A DNA stretch of 64,000 nt from Leptothoe kymatousa TAU-MAC 1615 (GTDB lineage: Bacteria; Cyanobacteriota; Cyanobacteriia; Phormidesmidales; Phormidesmidaceae). Each line of letters starts with the position of its first letter. Position 1 is the stretch's first letter. The translations under genes and the position numbers were made by a program. Under the pieces are notes generated by a model. The model did not search any database and was not told the DNA's origin. It saw only the letters and a program-made list of their open reading frames with translations. Of the stretch, positions 55,684 to 64,000 are shown in pieces. The stretch lies in the NCBI RefSeq assembly GCF_018739865.1, contig NZ_JADOER010000004.1, positions 241,311 through 305,310 on the forward strand. The letters are read 5' to 3'.

Positions 55684-56967
55684 GTGGTCAGTTTCAAACA
55701 GCTTGTTAAAAATCCACTTAAGGCGCTTACTACCGGTGAAAAATCTTCCCAGGACTTTCAACCAAAGGAGTTCGACCGTCATGTGATGACGACCTATGGT
55801 CGCTTTCCCTTGGCCCTAACCCGGGGGGCAGGCTGCCGTGTGTGGGATGACCAAGGCAATGAATATCTGGATATGGTCGCGGGCATTGCCACCTGCACCC
55901 TGGGCCATGCCCACCCGGTGATGGTGGAAGCGGTGACTCAGCAAATGCAGCAGCTGCACCATGTGTCGAACCTCTATTACATTCCAGAACAGGGGGCTTT
56001 GGCCCAGTGGTTGACGGATCATTCCTGTGCGGACCGGGTGTTTTTCTGCAATTCTGGCGCTGAAGCGAACGAAGGGGCCATTAAGCTCGCCCGTAAGTAT
56101 GGCCATACGACGTTGGGCATTGAGGAACCGGTGATTATTACGGCCAATGCCAGTTTCCACGGGCGGACATTGGCCACCATTACCGCTACGGGCCAGCCAA
56201 AATATCAAAAGAATTTTGCGCCCCTGGTGCCAGGGTTTCACTATGTGCCCTTTAATGATGGCGATGCCTTAGAAAGTGCGATCGCAGCCCTAAATGCTAA
56301 CGGTCCCCGTGTGGCTGCTGTGCTGTTAGAAGCCCTGCAGGGAGAAGGTGGCGTGAACCCCGGCAATGTTCAATACTTCAAACGGGTACGAGAGCTATGC
56401 GATCGCCACAACATTCTCTTAATCATGGATGAAGTGCAGGTGGGCGTAGGCCGTACGGGCAAAATGTGGGGCTACGAAAATCTAGGGATTGAACCCGATG
56501 TGATTACCGTGGCCAAGGGCTTGGGCGGGGGCGTGCCCATTGGGGCCATGCTCTGCAAGTCAAGCTGTGATGTATTGCAACCGGGGGACCATGCCAGCAC
56601 CTACGGCGGCAATCCATTTGTTTGTGGTGTGGCCTTAGCCGTTTGTCAAACCGTACAATCTGCAGGCTTGATGGCTAACGCTAGTGCCCGGGGGCAACAG
56701 CTGCGTCAAGGATTGTTGAAATTAGTGGATGCCTATCCCCAACTGTTTGAGCAAGTGCGCGGCTGGGGCTTAATCAATGGCCTGGTGCTCAAAGAAGACG
56801 CAGCCATAAAATCTATCGATATTGTGAAAGCGGCGATTGAACAACAATTGTTGTTAGTTCCCGCAGGACCCACGGTGGTGAGATTTGTTCCACCCCTCAT
56901 CATTACTGAAGCGGAAATTGATGAATCGTTGAAGAGGTTAGCGGCCTCGATAAACAACATCGTTTAG
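55684..56967 (+). CDS. argD: Acetylornithine aminotransferase
   Basis: 427 residues from GTG 55684, chosen because AGAGGT lies about 7 bases upstream and the resulting N-terminus (SFKQLVKNPLKALTTGE) looks natural. An upstream in-frame start at 55612 would add an unlikely hydrophobic stretch. PLP-dependent class III transaminase of arginine synthesis; it converts N-acetylglutamate semialdehyde to N-acetylornithine. Conserved parts are VAGIATCTLGHAHPVM, FFCNSGAEANEGAIKLAR, LLIMDEVQVGVGRTGKMWGY and the PLP lysine in VITVAKGLGGGVPIGAM. Confidence 0.95.
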   Translation: MVSFKQLVKNPLKALTTGEKSSQDFQPKEFDRHVMTTYGRFPLALTRGAGCRVWDDQGNEYLDMVAGIATCTLGHAHPVMVEAVTQQMQQLHHVSNLYYIPEQGALAQWLTDHSCADRVFFCNSGAEANEGAIKLARKYGHTTLGIEEPVIITANASFHGRTLATITATGQPKYQKNFAPLVPGFHYVPFNDGDALESAIAALNANGPRVAAVLLEALQGEGGVNPGNVQYFKRVRELCDRHNILLIMDEVQVGVGRTGKMWGYENLGIEPDVITVAKGLGGGVPIGAMLCKSSCDVLQPGDHASTYGGNPFVCGVALAVCQTVQSAGLMANASARGQQLRQGLLKLVDAYPQLFEQVRGWGLINGLVLKEDAAIKSIDIVKAAIEQQLLLVPAGPTVVRFVPPLIITEAEIDESLKRLAASINNIV

Positions 56968-57286
56968 GGGGCCTATGTAATGTATTGTTCCACCATGGGC
57001 TTAGCCGTTGCTGTTCCTTGGGATGAGTAGTCGAGCTGTCAGATTCAGTCAATTTGCCAGATTTCCATCGCTTACTCATCCCAATCAGTAACGGCCTGAC
57101 CGCCGTTTAGTTCCCTTCATTACAGTCCATTGCCGAGGAAATTGATCTGACCACAATTAGGGCCAAGTAGCGTATTTTCCCTATTGTAGGTTGCGTGGTT
57201 TGTCAGTGTTAACTCTTTTTTCTCGGATTTATACTGTAATCAGTGCATTGATGCCTTTATATTAATCAACTTTTGGTTAAGCTCCT
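56968..57286. other. Intergenic region with a long imperfect inverted repeat
   Basis: 319 bases. It holds the inverted repeat at 57004-57095 (separate entry). The rest is AT-rich toward the sulfotransferase start (for example GGATTTATACTGTAATC near 57225), where a promoter with a TATACT-like -10 may lie. No coding sequence was seen. Confidence 0.5.
57004..57095. repeat. Long imperfect inverted repeat downstream of argD
   Basis: Arm 57004-57029 (GCCGTTGCTG then GGGATGAGTA) is complementary to 57073-57095 (TACTCATCCC then CAGTAACGGC), with a few extra bases in the left arm and a 43-base centre. It begins 36 bases after the argD stop. It may be a terminator-like hairpin or a small mobile inverted-repeat element. 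Confidence 0.6.
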
Positions 57287-58363
57287 ATGCCATCACCTCT
57301 TATTCTTGTGGGTCTACCGCGCAGCGGTTCAACGCTGGTATCGCGCATTCTCAACGAGAGTTTAAATTGTTTTATTATTAACGATTTTTACTACCTCCAG
57401 TATGTTGAAAGTGTTGACGGCTTTGCCCAGTCAAATCCAACGATTAAAGGGCTACTCGTAGACTTTATCGTTACCCAGGTGAAGAACCGAACAAAACCAG
57501 AAGATTTAGATGATGAAGTGTGGTTTGGCCTGCCATTTTCGGCGGCAGATCTACAGGAACTCGATCGTTTCGCTGAGGCATATAAAGCCAACGATGAATC
57601 TAGGACCTGGGCCCAAGTCCTAGAGGATATTATGCAGTTTTTGGCTGAGTTATCCCATAAGCCAATGTGGGGCTACAACACGCCGCAGGACTATTTGAAC
57701 TTCAACATTATTTCAGAAGCGTTTGCTGATGCGAAGTTTATCTTTCTGTTGCGTTCTCCACTGGCGACCCTGTTGTCCTACAAATATTATTGGACGGTGG
57801 ATCCTAAGTTTCGGGATGACCGAGGTCGCTATCACCCTGTGATTCAGGCGTTAGCCTGGAAAACCTGTGCAACTACCTATTTTGGATTGCTCCAAGAGCA
57901 TGGCCATGATCGCTTTATGTTGGTCAAGTTTGAGGAGGTGCTGAGCAATACCAAGAAGGTGCTGGCAGATATTAGCCGATTTTCGGGGATTGAATTTGCT
58001 CAGGTTGACTTGACCTCCTTTGGGCATAATTCTTCACTCTCAGATAAGGGCTCAGCGAAAAATAAGAAGAGAATTACAGCCTTAGAAGAGAGAATTGGTC
58101 ACTTCCTGACCCACAAGGTGGCCCATGAGCTGGGCTATGGGAATAGCCCACTACAGCCACTGGCTGTAGCTGATGTTTTCAACTTGCTGGCAACCACTGG
58201 CAGAAATGGGGCCTACTATTTTCGACAGATTGTTTTCTCGCGCAATGTTCGCAAGAGAGTGGTGAAGTTTGTAAGTCAGATGTTGTCGCAGGCGGGGCAA
58301 AAGGTGGAGACCTATTCTTCGACTATCCGCAATGATGCCCCTATACAGTCTGACGTTGTTTAA
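57287..58363 (+). CDS. Sulfotransferase family protein
   Basis: 358 residues. The 5'-phosphosulfate loop is seen at the start (ILVGLPRSGSTLVSRILNES) and the 3'-phosphate motif at FIFLLRSPLATLLSYKYYW, the two signatures of PAPS-dependent sulfotransferases. There is no signal peptide. Residues about 300-358 carry a basic tail (FSRNVRKRVVKFVSQMLSQ). The acceptor is unknown. A flippase for polysaccharide units lies downstream, so sulfation of an exported glycan is a reasonable guess. Confidence 0.82.
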   Translation: MPSPLILVGLPRSGSTLVSRILNESLNCFIINDFYYLQYVESVDGFAQSNPTIKGLLVDFIVTQVKNRTKPEDLDDEVWFGLPFSAADLQELDRFAEAYKANDESRTWAQVLEDIMQFLAELSHKPMWGYNTPQDYLNFNIISEAFADAKFIFLLRSPLATLLSYKYYWTVDPKFRDDRGRYHPVIQALAWKTCATTYFGLLQEHGHDRFMLVKFEEVLSNTKKVLADISRFSGIEFAQVDLTSFGHNSSLSDKGSAKNKKRITALEERIGHFLTHKVAHELGYGNSPLQPLAVADVFNLLATTGRNGAYYFRQIVFSRNVRKRVVKFVSQMLSQAGQKVETYSSTIRNDAPIQSDVV

Positions 58364-59051
58364 GCCGCCATGCGGTTGGATGTCCATTACGATCTCCGTT
58401 TCCGGGCCTTAAACAATATGGGCACTGTGGTCGAACTAGCGCCACGGTAGCCTATTGCGCTATTGGAATAGGAAAAGGGCAATATGGGGGTGTGATGGGC
58501 TATGCCAAGGGTGATAGTGCATTGGCATGGACCTGGGAGGGGCTAAGTAGTTCCGCCTATTTACGGCATGTGCCTAGGGTGTCATTTCTTCTAGGCGAGG
58601 GTCTAGAAGAAAGAATTGTGAGTACGATGCTGTCATTGGCAGCCAAATAGGGAGAGTCAGTGGGGGAAAGATACGACGAAATGGTATCGATTTAGCTCCT
58701 AAATGGTGAAAAATATCTTCAAAGCTTGAACTTATTAGAGAAAACTCAGGGTGTTCTAAGGTTTTGACGCTTTATCTACTGAATTTTCAGGTATTTACCA
58801 ATTGCCCTAATAGTGACTGCTTTATTGCGCCATAATGCTGATGACAAAAAAACGATTATAGGACTTCATTGCCATGCGCTTCATGCTCCTTATATTGGAA
58901 GTTGAAGATATACGTCCTATCTATTTGAAATCGTAAAAATCTGGAATGAGCTCTGTGTAAGATAACTTTAGTATCTAAAAATTATCTATTCAAGACTTAG
59001 TACGGACCAAACGAAACTTCTATTCTAAAAAGTCTCCCATTATTACGTACA
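58364..59051. other. Intergenic region, AT-rich in its right half
   Basis: About 690 bases. The left half is of ordinary composition and contains a 9-bp stem hairpin (58586-58611, TTCTTCTAG / CTAGAAGAA). From about 58700 to 59050 the sequence is notably AT-rich and free of long open frames. It may hold a promoter for the flippase gene or be decayed coding DNA; neither can be shown here. Confidence 0.45.
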
Positions 59052-60317
59052 ATGCGCCAAAAAATTCAGAGTTTATTTTCCGATAAACTCGTCAAAAATA
59101 TTGGTTGGCTGACGGCTAGTCAGCTCTTTATACGAGTTATTAGGCTAGCATCAGTAGTTGTTTTAGCGCGTGTATTGACGGCTGAAGACTATGGACTGAT
59201 TGCTATTCTCTTCACTGTTACAGACTTTGCCAATGTTTTTATTCAAAAAGGTGGCATCGCTCCGAAACTCATCCAAGCGGATAAGGCAGAACTATCGAGC
59301 TTGGCAGAAACGGCCTATTGGACGAATTGGATACTGTGTTGCGGTATCTTTTTATTTCAATGCTCAATGGCTTATCCCATAGCATTGTTTTACCAAAACG
59401 ATAAGCTGATTCTACCTATTATTATTGCTGGTCTGGCCTATTTGATTAATCCGTTTTATGCGGTACAGGATGCGTTAATCCGGCGAGAAAATCGTTTGAA
59501 AGTGGGTGCGATCGCATCTGCCTGTAGTGCATTTACCCAGCAGACGACCATCCTCCTATTGGTGGTGATGGGGTTTGGTGTCTGGAGCATTGCCATATCC
59601 CTAGTGCTTTCCCAGTTTTGCTGGCTGACGATTTATCGCCGCAACCACACCTGGGTGCCTGCGGGCAAATTTACCCTTTACCAATGGCGGAAGATTTTTG
59701 ACTTCTCAAAATTCCCCCTGGGTATCGAGATGCTCAATTACCTCAGGTCTAACATCGACTACCTGCTCATTGGTCGCTTTTTCAGCGTAGAGCAGCTTGG
59801 GCTTTACTTCTTTGCCTTTAACGCTGGCCTCGGCATTAGTTTGACCGCCATCAATATGGTGTCAAACTCCGTCTTCCCCTACCTATGCGAAGCTCGGGAA
59901 AATTTGACAGCGCTCAAAAAGAGTTATCGCAAGAGTCTAAAGGTCTGCGCGATGATGATTTTCCCCCTGGTACTTTTGCAAAGTACTTTAGCACCGTTCT
60001 ATGTGCCGATTGTCTTTGGCCAAAAATGGATTCCGGCCATTCCTATCTTGATTCTTATTTGCCTATCCGCGTTGCCCCGTCCCTTTGCCCTTGTTTCCGA
60101 ACAATTGTTGCTCACATTAGATCGGGGTATGGCCGGTCTGAAGTGGAACATCTTCTTCACCGGGCTTTTCACCCTCAGCATTATTGCCGCTGCCCAATTT
60201 AATATCTACGCTGTTGCGGCTGTTGTCCTGGCTATTCATCTTGTCTGTTTGCCACTGTTTAGCTTCTTCGTTGGCAAGTCTGCATTTTCTAGCAAGCAGG
60301 TGTCGCTTGCCTCCTAG
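59052..60317 (+). CDS. Polysaccharide flippase (Wzx / oligosaccharide exporter family)
   Basis: 421 residues with about twelve hydrophobic helices. The start region SDKLVKNIGWLTASQLFIRV and VVLARVLTAEDYGLIAILFT are typical of O-antigen or exopolysaccharide flippases of the MOP superfamily. Further characteristic parts are IKGGIAPKLIQ-like FIQKGGIAPKLIQADKAELS and NIDYLLIGRFFSVEQLGLYF. It moves lipid-linked sugar units across the inner membrane. It is followed by an intrinsic terminator at 60373. No glycosyltransferases are in the window. Confidence 0.9.
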   Translation: MRQKIQSLFSDKLVKNIGWLTASQLFIRVIRLASVVVLARVLTAEDYGLIAILFTVTDFANVFIQKGGIAPKLIQADKAELSSLAETAYWTNWILCCGIFLFQCSMAYPIALFYQNDKLILPIIIAGLAYLINPFYAVQDALIRRENRLKVGAIASACSAFTQQTTILLLVVMGFGVWSIAISLVLSQFCWLTIYRRNHTWVPAGKFTLYQWRKIFDFSKFPLGIEMLNYLRSNIDYLLIGRFFSVEQLGLYFFAFNAGLGISLTAINMVSNSVFPYLCEARENLTALKKSYRKSLKVCAMMIFPLVLLQSTLAPFYVPIVFGQKWIPAIPILILICLSALPRPFALVSEQLLLTLDRGMAGLKWNIFFTGLFTLSIIAAAQFNIYAVAAVVLAIHLVCLPLFSFFVGKSAFSSKQVSLAS

Positions 60318-60372
60318 TCCTAGGGCTTGAGTCTGCTATACCTCCAGTAGCATAATGTATGTGAATAATGGA

Positions 60373-60407
60373 AACCCCGGCTATGCACCAAAGGCATGGC
60401 CGGGGTT
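60373..60407 (+). terminator. Intrinsic terminator of the flippase gene
   Basis: A 9-bp GC-rich stem (AACCCCGGC / GCCGGGGTT), extended inward by TATGC/GCATG pairing, is followed by ATGGGTTTCTTGT. It lies 55 bases after the flippase stop. Confidence 0.65.
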
Positions 60408-60430
60408 ATGGGTTTCTTGTATGGGATACA

Positions 60431-60453
60431 AAGCCCTGAGCGGCTCAGGGCTT
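60431..60453. repeat. Perfect 11-bp palindrome
   Basis: AAGCCCTGAGC and GCTCAGGGCTT flank a single G. On the minus strand it is followed by TTTGTATCCC, so it may serve as a weak terminator for transcription arriving from recF. Confidence 0.5.
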
Positions 60454-60899
60454 AGGACAGATATGCATAAGAGTAAATCTTGGGGGCTACCTGGGGGGAG
60501 GCTGTTGGGTAGATGTACCCTGGTTAAGTGAGATTGCTAGGGTAGGCAGATGCAGCTATCTATAAGCACTGTTTAAGTTGTCTTATCCGTATCCTGATGT
60601 GGTAGATAGCACCCTGATGGGCCAAGTAAACATTTAGGGTTAGTTCAGAATTTACACTGCCGCTTTCCATTGTTCTAAGGAAATCTTCAGCGATTTATAT
60701 GAAAAATATAAATGTGTGGAACTTTGTCAAAGCCGTGTCAATTGTATCTACTAGAGTTTTTTGAATTTTTTTTGATACTAAAATTGAGCCAGCGATCCTA
60801 GGCGCGAGGGTGCCTGGGTCGCGGCGTCTAGATCGTGGTAATACACGTAGCTGTCGTGCTACATCGCAGTGTTGTGCTACATCTATCGCTGTCGATGCG

Positions 60900-62027
60900 T
60901 TAGGCCTTGAGTAGCTGCCCCTGATCAACCCGTAGAATTTGAGACGATTTAAGCCATTGGGCATCAAATGAGCCAAGGTGGGTGGTGGTAATCAGCGTCT
61001 GAAATCGGTCTTGAATAGTATCTAGTAGCTGATTTTGTCGATTTAGGTCGAGCTCGGCGAGTACGTCGTCTAGGAGCAGCAGTGGTGGTTCGCCCACGAC
61101 TTCTTCAATTAGCTGGAGTTCTGAAAGTTTGAGGGCCAGCACCAGGGTGCGCTGCTGCCCTTGGGAACCGTATTGCCGCGCGGGGGTTTGGTTAATTAGA
61201 AAGGTAATGTCGTCTCGGTGGGGGCCTACCAGGGTGGTGCGCTGATAATATTCCGCCATGGCTTTGGCCTGGAGCTGACTGAGAAATGCCTGCTGAATTT
61301 CGGTGGCATCATCGCTGTCGATGGTCACATTGGGGCTGTAAAGGATTTCTAGCTGTTCGGCACTATTGCTAATGGCCTGATGCCAGCTCTGGGCAATGGG
61401 AATGAGTCGCTGGAGCATTCTGGCCCGACGGCGAATGACACGGGTGCCGAGGGTGGCGAGTTGGGCATCCCAGAGGGCGAGCTGGGTGGGGTCTAGGGGC
61501 GGCGGCTGATCGGGGTCTGCGGTATGTTGCTTAATGAACGCATTGCGCTGTTTGAGCACCTGGTTATATTGCTGCAAAATATGCACATAAACTGGCTCTA
61601 GCTGCATGAGCAATGTATCGGTCCAGGTGCGACGGGTGCCGGGGCCGCCCCGCACAAGCTCTAGATCTAAGCAGGAGAACTGTACGGCATTGAGACTGCC
61701 CAGGAAGTCTTGCTGACGTTTGAGGGTTTCGCCGTTGATCATCGCTGTGCGCCGACTGCCCCGCCTGAGGGTTAGCTGCAGCGCTGAGACGCCCAGTTCT
61801 TTTTTTAGGCTGGCTTGGATCTGGGCGATGGTTTCGTCGTTTTTTACTAGGTCGCGATCGCGACTCGTTCGATGGGACTTGAGCGTCGCCAATAGCTCCA
61901 CCGCTTCTAGCAGGTTCGACTTACCCTGGGCATTTTCCCCCAGCAAAATGGTTTTTGGTGCCGAGAACTCAATCGCCTGGTCGCGATAGTTACGAAACTG
62001 CTTGAGGTGAAGGGACTGAAGAAACAT
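60900..62027 (-). CDS. recF: DNA replication and repair protein RecF
   Basis: 375 residues, the normal size. SMC-like ATPase that helps load RecA at single-stranded gaps. It starts MFLQSLHLKQFRNYRDQAIE, with Walker A GENAQGKSN at about 31-39, the ABC signature YGSQGQQRTLVLALKLSEL, and Walker B LLLLDDVLAELD followed by the TTHLGSFD switch region. All key motifs are intact. The start lies 39 bases from the stop of the upstream hydrolase gene on the same strand. Confidence 0.96.
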   Translation of the reverse strand: MFLQSLHLKQFRNYRDQAIEFSAPKTILLGENAQGKSNLLEAVELLATLKSHRTSRDRDLVKNDETIAQIQASLKKELGVSALQLTLRRGSRRTAMINGETLKRQQDFLGSLNAVQFSCLDLELVRGGPGTRRTWTDTLLMQLEPVYVHILQQYNQVLKQRNAFIKQHTADPDQPPPLDPTQLALWDAQLATLGTRVIRRRARMLQRLIPIAQSWHQAISNSAEQLEILYSPNVTIDSDDATEIQQAFLSQLQAKAMAEYYQRTTLVGPHRDDITFLINQTPARQYGSQGQQRTLVLALKLSELQLIEEVVGEPPLLLLDDVLAELDLNRQNQLLDTIQDRFQTLITTTHLGSFDAQWLKSSQILRVDQGQLLKA

Positions 62028-62066
62028 AAACGACCGTGGCGCTATCCCAGTGGCTGAAACTATAGC

Positions 62067-63176
62067 TTACCGAGATAGGGTTGGTTGGCCAGAATTTACG
62101 GCAGTCTGCTGTGCCTTCCATTGCTGGGTCTGGTCGTTGCACCAATCCATCACCCGGTTCCAGGCCCACCAACGGTCTGGGTCTTGATTGCGCCGTTGGC
62201 AATCGGCACTGCTAATGTAGCCCACGTGGCCCCCCTGGGCCGTCATCAGCAAATCAATATGGCCATTGGCCGCGCAGCTGGCTTCAATTTCTGGAACCAG
62301 ATTGGGCTCGAATAGGGGATCGTCGGCTGCGTAAAGAATCAGTGTGGGTTTTTGTAGCTCGGGCAAAATGTATAGCCCACTGGTGGCCCGATAATAGTCT
62401 TCTACGGATTGAAACCCCAGACGGCCAATCACCATTTCGTGGTCAAAGCTCCAGATGCTGTGTACCCGCTCAATGGCGTCTGGGTCAAAGGCATTGGGGT
62501 GATCCTGTTGTAGGTCGTCGAGCAGCAGCTTTAGCTTGCGGGTAATGGCTTTTTCTAGATATTTGCCGATGGGGGCATTTTCTAGGTAGGTGAGCGATCG
62601 CAACGATTCTAAGGCTGGGCAAATAACGGCACAGCCGCCAATGTCATCCAGCGTCAGCCCTAGGCCCGCCCCCCACGCATCCATACTTTGGGCCGCCTTG
62701 ACACCCCATAGCGCCAATAGCCCCCCCAACGAAAATGCCGTGAACCAAAAAGGAGCGGGGCAGCCCATTTCCTTTGCCTGGGCCGCAATGCGCACAAAGT
62801 CTTCCCCTTCGTGGAGACCGTCGGAGGTAAGGGTGGATGATAACTTGGCCGTTTTACCATGGGCGCGCCAGTCGTAAATCACCACCGCATACCCTTGGGC
62901 ATAGGCCTTGCGGGCCATAACGCGCAGAAACCATTGGTTATCTAGGTCTCCGGTGATGCCATAGGTGCCGATGATGGTGCCTTTCGCATTGGGCGGAATC
63001 GCCACAAGGCCGAAAATCGGCACGTCCTGGGCCCCAGTAAACGTAGTTTCTTGGTAGACCGGTTCAGCTTCTGAGAGGGTGCTTTGCCAGTTCTTTTGAG
63101 CCCACAGGCCCGCATAGATAGTCATCAACAGGCCATTGTTTAAAGGCCATGGTGCACGATAGTAGGTGGATGTCAT
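62067..63176 (-). CDS. Alpha/beta hydrolase (YheT-like)
   Basis: 369 residues. The fold is shown by TIIGTYGITGDLDNQWFLRV (oxyanion region), VVIYDWRAHGKTAKLSST, the nucleophile elbow FTAFSLGGLLALWG, the acid in ILYAADDPLFEPN and the histidine in TAQGGHVGYISSAD. That gives a complete Ser-Asp-His triad. It resembles the YheT/ABHD1-3 group of esterases found in cyanobacteria and plants; the substrate is unknown. It is probably co-transcribed with recF. Confidence 0.88.
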   Translation of the reverse strand: MTSTYYRAPWPLNNGLLMTIYAGLWAQKNWQSTLSEAEPVYQETTFTGAQDVPIFGLVAIPPNAKGTIIGTYGITGDLDNQWFLRVMARKAYAQGYAVVIYDWRAHGKTAKLSSTLTSDGLHEGEDFVRIAAQAKEMGCPAPFWFTAFSLGGLLALWGVKAAQSMDAWGAGLGLTLDDIGGCAVICPALESLRSLTYLENAPIGKYLEKAITRKLKLLLDDLQQDHPNAFDPDAIERVHSIWSFDHEMVIGRLGFQSVEDYYRATSGLYILPELQKPTLILYAADDPLFEPNLVPEIEASCAANGHIDLLMTAQGGHVGYISSADCQRRNQDPDRWWAWNRVMDWCNDQTQQWKAQQTAVNSGQPTLSR

Positions 63177-63427
63177 TTAGAAACGTGGGCGCGGGATGGC
63201 GTTGAAATTCAACTATCCCATAAAGTTGGGGGCTGAATCTGTAGTGTCAGCACCGACTGGGGGCTCTAGGATATGGTCGTGCCAGGGGTGATGCCATGGG
63301 CACAACGGCGCAGAATCTAGGGGCATGGCTGAGATCTAAAAAAATAGCAGTAGTTATTGACACTATCCGGTAAAAAACTGCTAATATACATGGGCTGGTG
63401 ATTGACTTATTCAATTCACTTCATCGT

Positions 63428-63499
63428 TGGGGCGTGGCCAAGCGGTAAGGCAGCGGGTTTTGGTCCCGTCATTCGTAGGTTCGAATCCTACCGCCCCAG
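63428..63499 (+). tRNA. trnQ: tRNA-Gln (UUG)
   Basis: A 72-nt cloverleaf can be drawn: acceptor arms TGGGGCG and CGCCCCA, D-arm GGCCAAGCGGTAAGGC, anticodon stem GCGGG/CCCGT around the loop TTTTGGT with anticodon TTG, and T-arm TAGGTTCGAATCCTA. No CCA is encoded. The weak first pair (T-A) is typical for tRNA-Gln. Confidence 0.95.
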
Positions 63500-63923
63500 T
63501 TACTTTCAGAGACTTGTTAAAAAGGCTGGCCTAAAGGCTGGCCTAATTTTATGGGTCTTTGGTGACGATATTTATCCGTTTATTTGACGCGGAAAACCTC
63601 GTTATTAAATTATCTAAACCCTACTTTTTTGACCATAGTGGTTGTCCAGGTAGGGCAATAGAAGTGAACTACTTGATGATTAAAGCTTTGGTACCAGGCC
63701 AACCATTGCCCAAGCGCACTTTTAGGCCAAGCCGTTGTCCTTTTAGTGGATTTTGTTACCATAGCAACTGATTTTTAGTGGTTGTGGCCTCTAATGGGTT
63801 ACAGCCTCGTTGCAAGCCACAATTGTCCAGTTCGGTTATAGTGACCAAGCTGTAAGAAGATGGGGGCCAATGAGATATGAAATTAGAAATACAGAATCAA
63901 ATACCAGTTAAGCGAAGGGCTAT
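63500..63923. other. Intergenic region after tRNA-Gln
   Basis: 424 bases. A 12-base tandem duplication (AAGGCTGGCCTA twice, about 63522-63545) followed by ATTTTA lies close behind the tRNA. A 70-codon frame at 63559-63771 shows no recognisable product. No other structure was seen. Confidence 0.5.
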
Positions 63924-64000
63924 ATGAGTTCCATTAAGCCTTCTTCTGATTCTGCATACCAGGATTTTCTACGAGCTATTAAAAGCCAAGTGGTTCAAAG
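63924..64000 (+). CDS. Start of a gene cut by the window edge, possibly a DUF1016/YhcG-type protein
   Basis: The ATG at 63924 opens a frame that runs to the end of the window (25 codons). The visible residues, SSIKPSSDSAYQDFLRAIKS, then QVVQ, recall the N-terminus of DUF1016 (YhcG) proteins, which usually continue into a helical domain and a PDDEXK nuclease. GAAGGG about 10 bases upstream is a plausible ribosome site. The identification rests on very little sequence. Confidence 0.45.
   Translation, partial: MSSIKPSSDSAYQDFLRAIKSQVVQ

Larger units (their letters stand above)
60318..60899. other. Intergenic region between convergent flippase and recF genes
   Basis: About 580 bases holding a terminator hairpin (60373-60407), a perfect 11-bp palindrome (60431-60453) and a short direct repeat (GTGCTACATC at about 60856 and 60874). 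The middle (60640-60780) is AT-rich. No gene was recognised; a minus-strand frame at 60695-60976 overlaps the end of recF and is not credible. Confidence 0.5.

Noticed and set aside
60695-60976. A 93-codon minus-strand frame
   Set aside because: It overlaps the recF C-terminus in another frame and shows no domain or ribosome site.
63559-63771. A 70-codon plus-strand frame after tRNA-Gln
   Set aside because: No recognisable protein features or ribosome site; kept only as a note in the intergenic entry.

Overview
The window is a piece of a cyanobacterial chromosome, most likely from a filamentous Leptolyngbya-like lineage; that placement is inference. The evidence is frequent HIP1-type octamers (GCGATCGC and near variants), heptanucleotide tandem repeats typical of cyanobacteria, a hetZ gene followed by a patU-like gene, a ureD-ureA-ureB-ureC cluster, and a large DUF4347/thrombospondin-type-3 adhesin. 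No plasmid, phage or CRISPR signature was seen.

Bases 1-36,796 hold ten genes, all on the minus strand, almost all exported or surface proteins. Reading in the direction of transcription (high to low coordinates): a 903-residue DUF11-type adhesin (34085-36796), a small 193-residue exported protein (33376-33957), a DUF11/SdrD-B protein (31654-33201), a 1375-residue Ig-like plus outer-membrane beta-barrel protein (27527-31654), a beta-helix protein with a C-terminal OmpA domain (25329-27530), three long exported adhesins (21289-25152, 16640-21097, 14266-16344), an inverse-autotransporter-like barrel/beta-helix protein (10472-13498), and a giant adhesin of at least 3284 residues that runs off the left edge (1-9853). 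Three of the middle genes overlap by 1 and 4 bases and are probably translated as a unit. Three of the adhesins end in one shared C-terminal module that stops flush at the last residue, and a fourth has a weaker version. My inference is that this is a self-contained surface-display locus with its own barrel, OmpA-type envelope anchor and sorting signal.

Bases 36,797-39,580 hold a GAF-histidine-kinase-like gene whose phospho-acceptor histidine is replaced by glutamine, a strong terminator behind it, and a very structured intergenic region (18-bp palindrome, dispersed 94-99 bp repeat, five exact-length 26-bp tandem repeats) in front of a Ser/Thr protein kinase.

Bases 39,581-56,967 are mostly plus-strand housekeeping and conserved cyanobacterial genes: the kinase, bioD, an M20 amidohydrolase, the urease cluster (ureD, ureA, ureB, ureC, with an S41-peptidase-like gene and an SH3-like exported protein inserted between subunit genes), small conserved proteins, hetZ-patU, a TgpA-like transglutaminase homologue that has lost its catalytic triad, and argD. 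Bases 57,287-64,000 hold a sulfotransferase-like protein and a polysaccharide flippase (both plausible for cell-surface glycans), recF, an alpha/beta hydrolase, tRNA-Gln(UUG), and the first codons of a further gene at the right edge.
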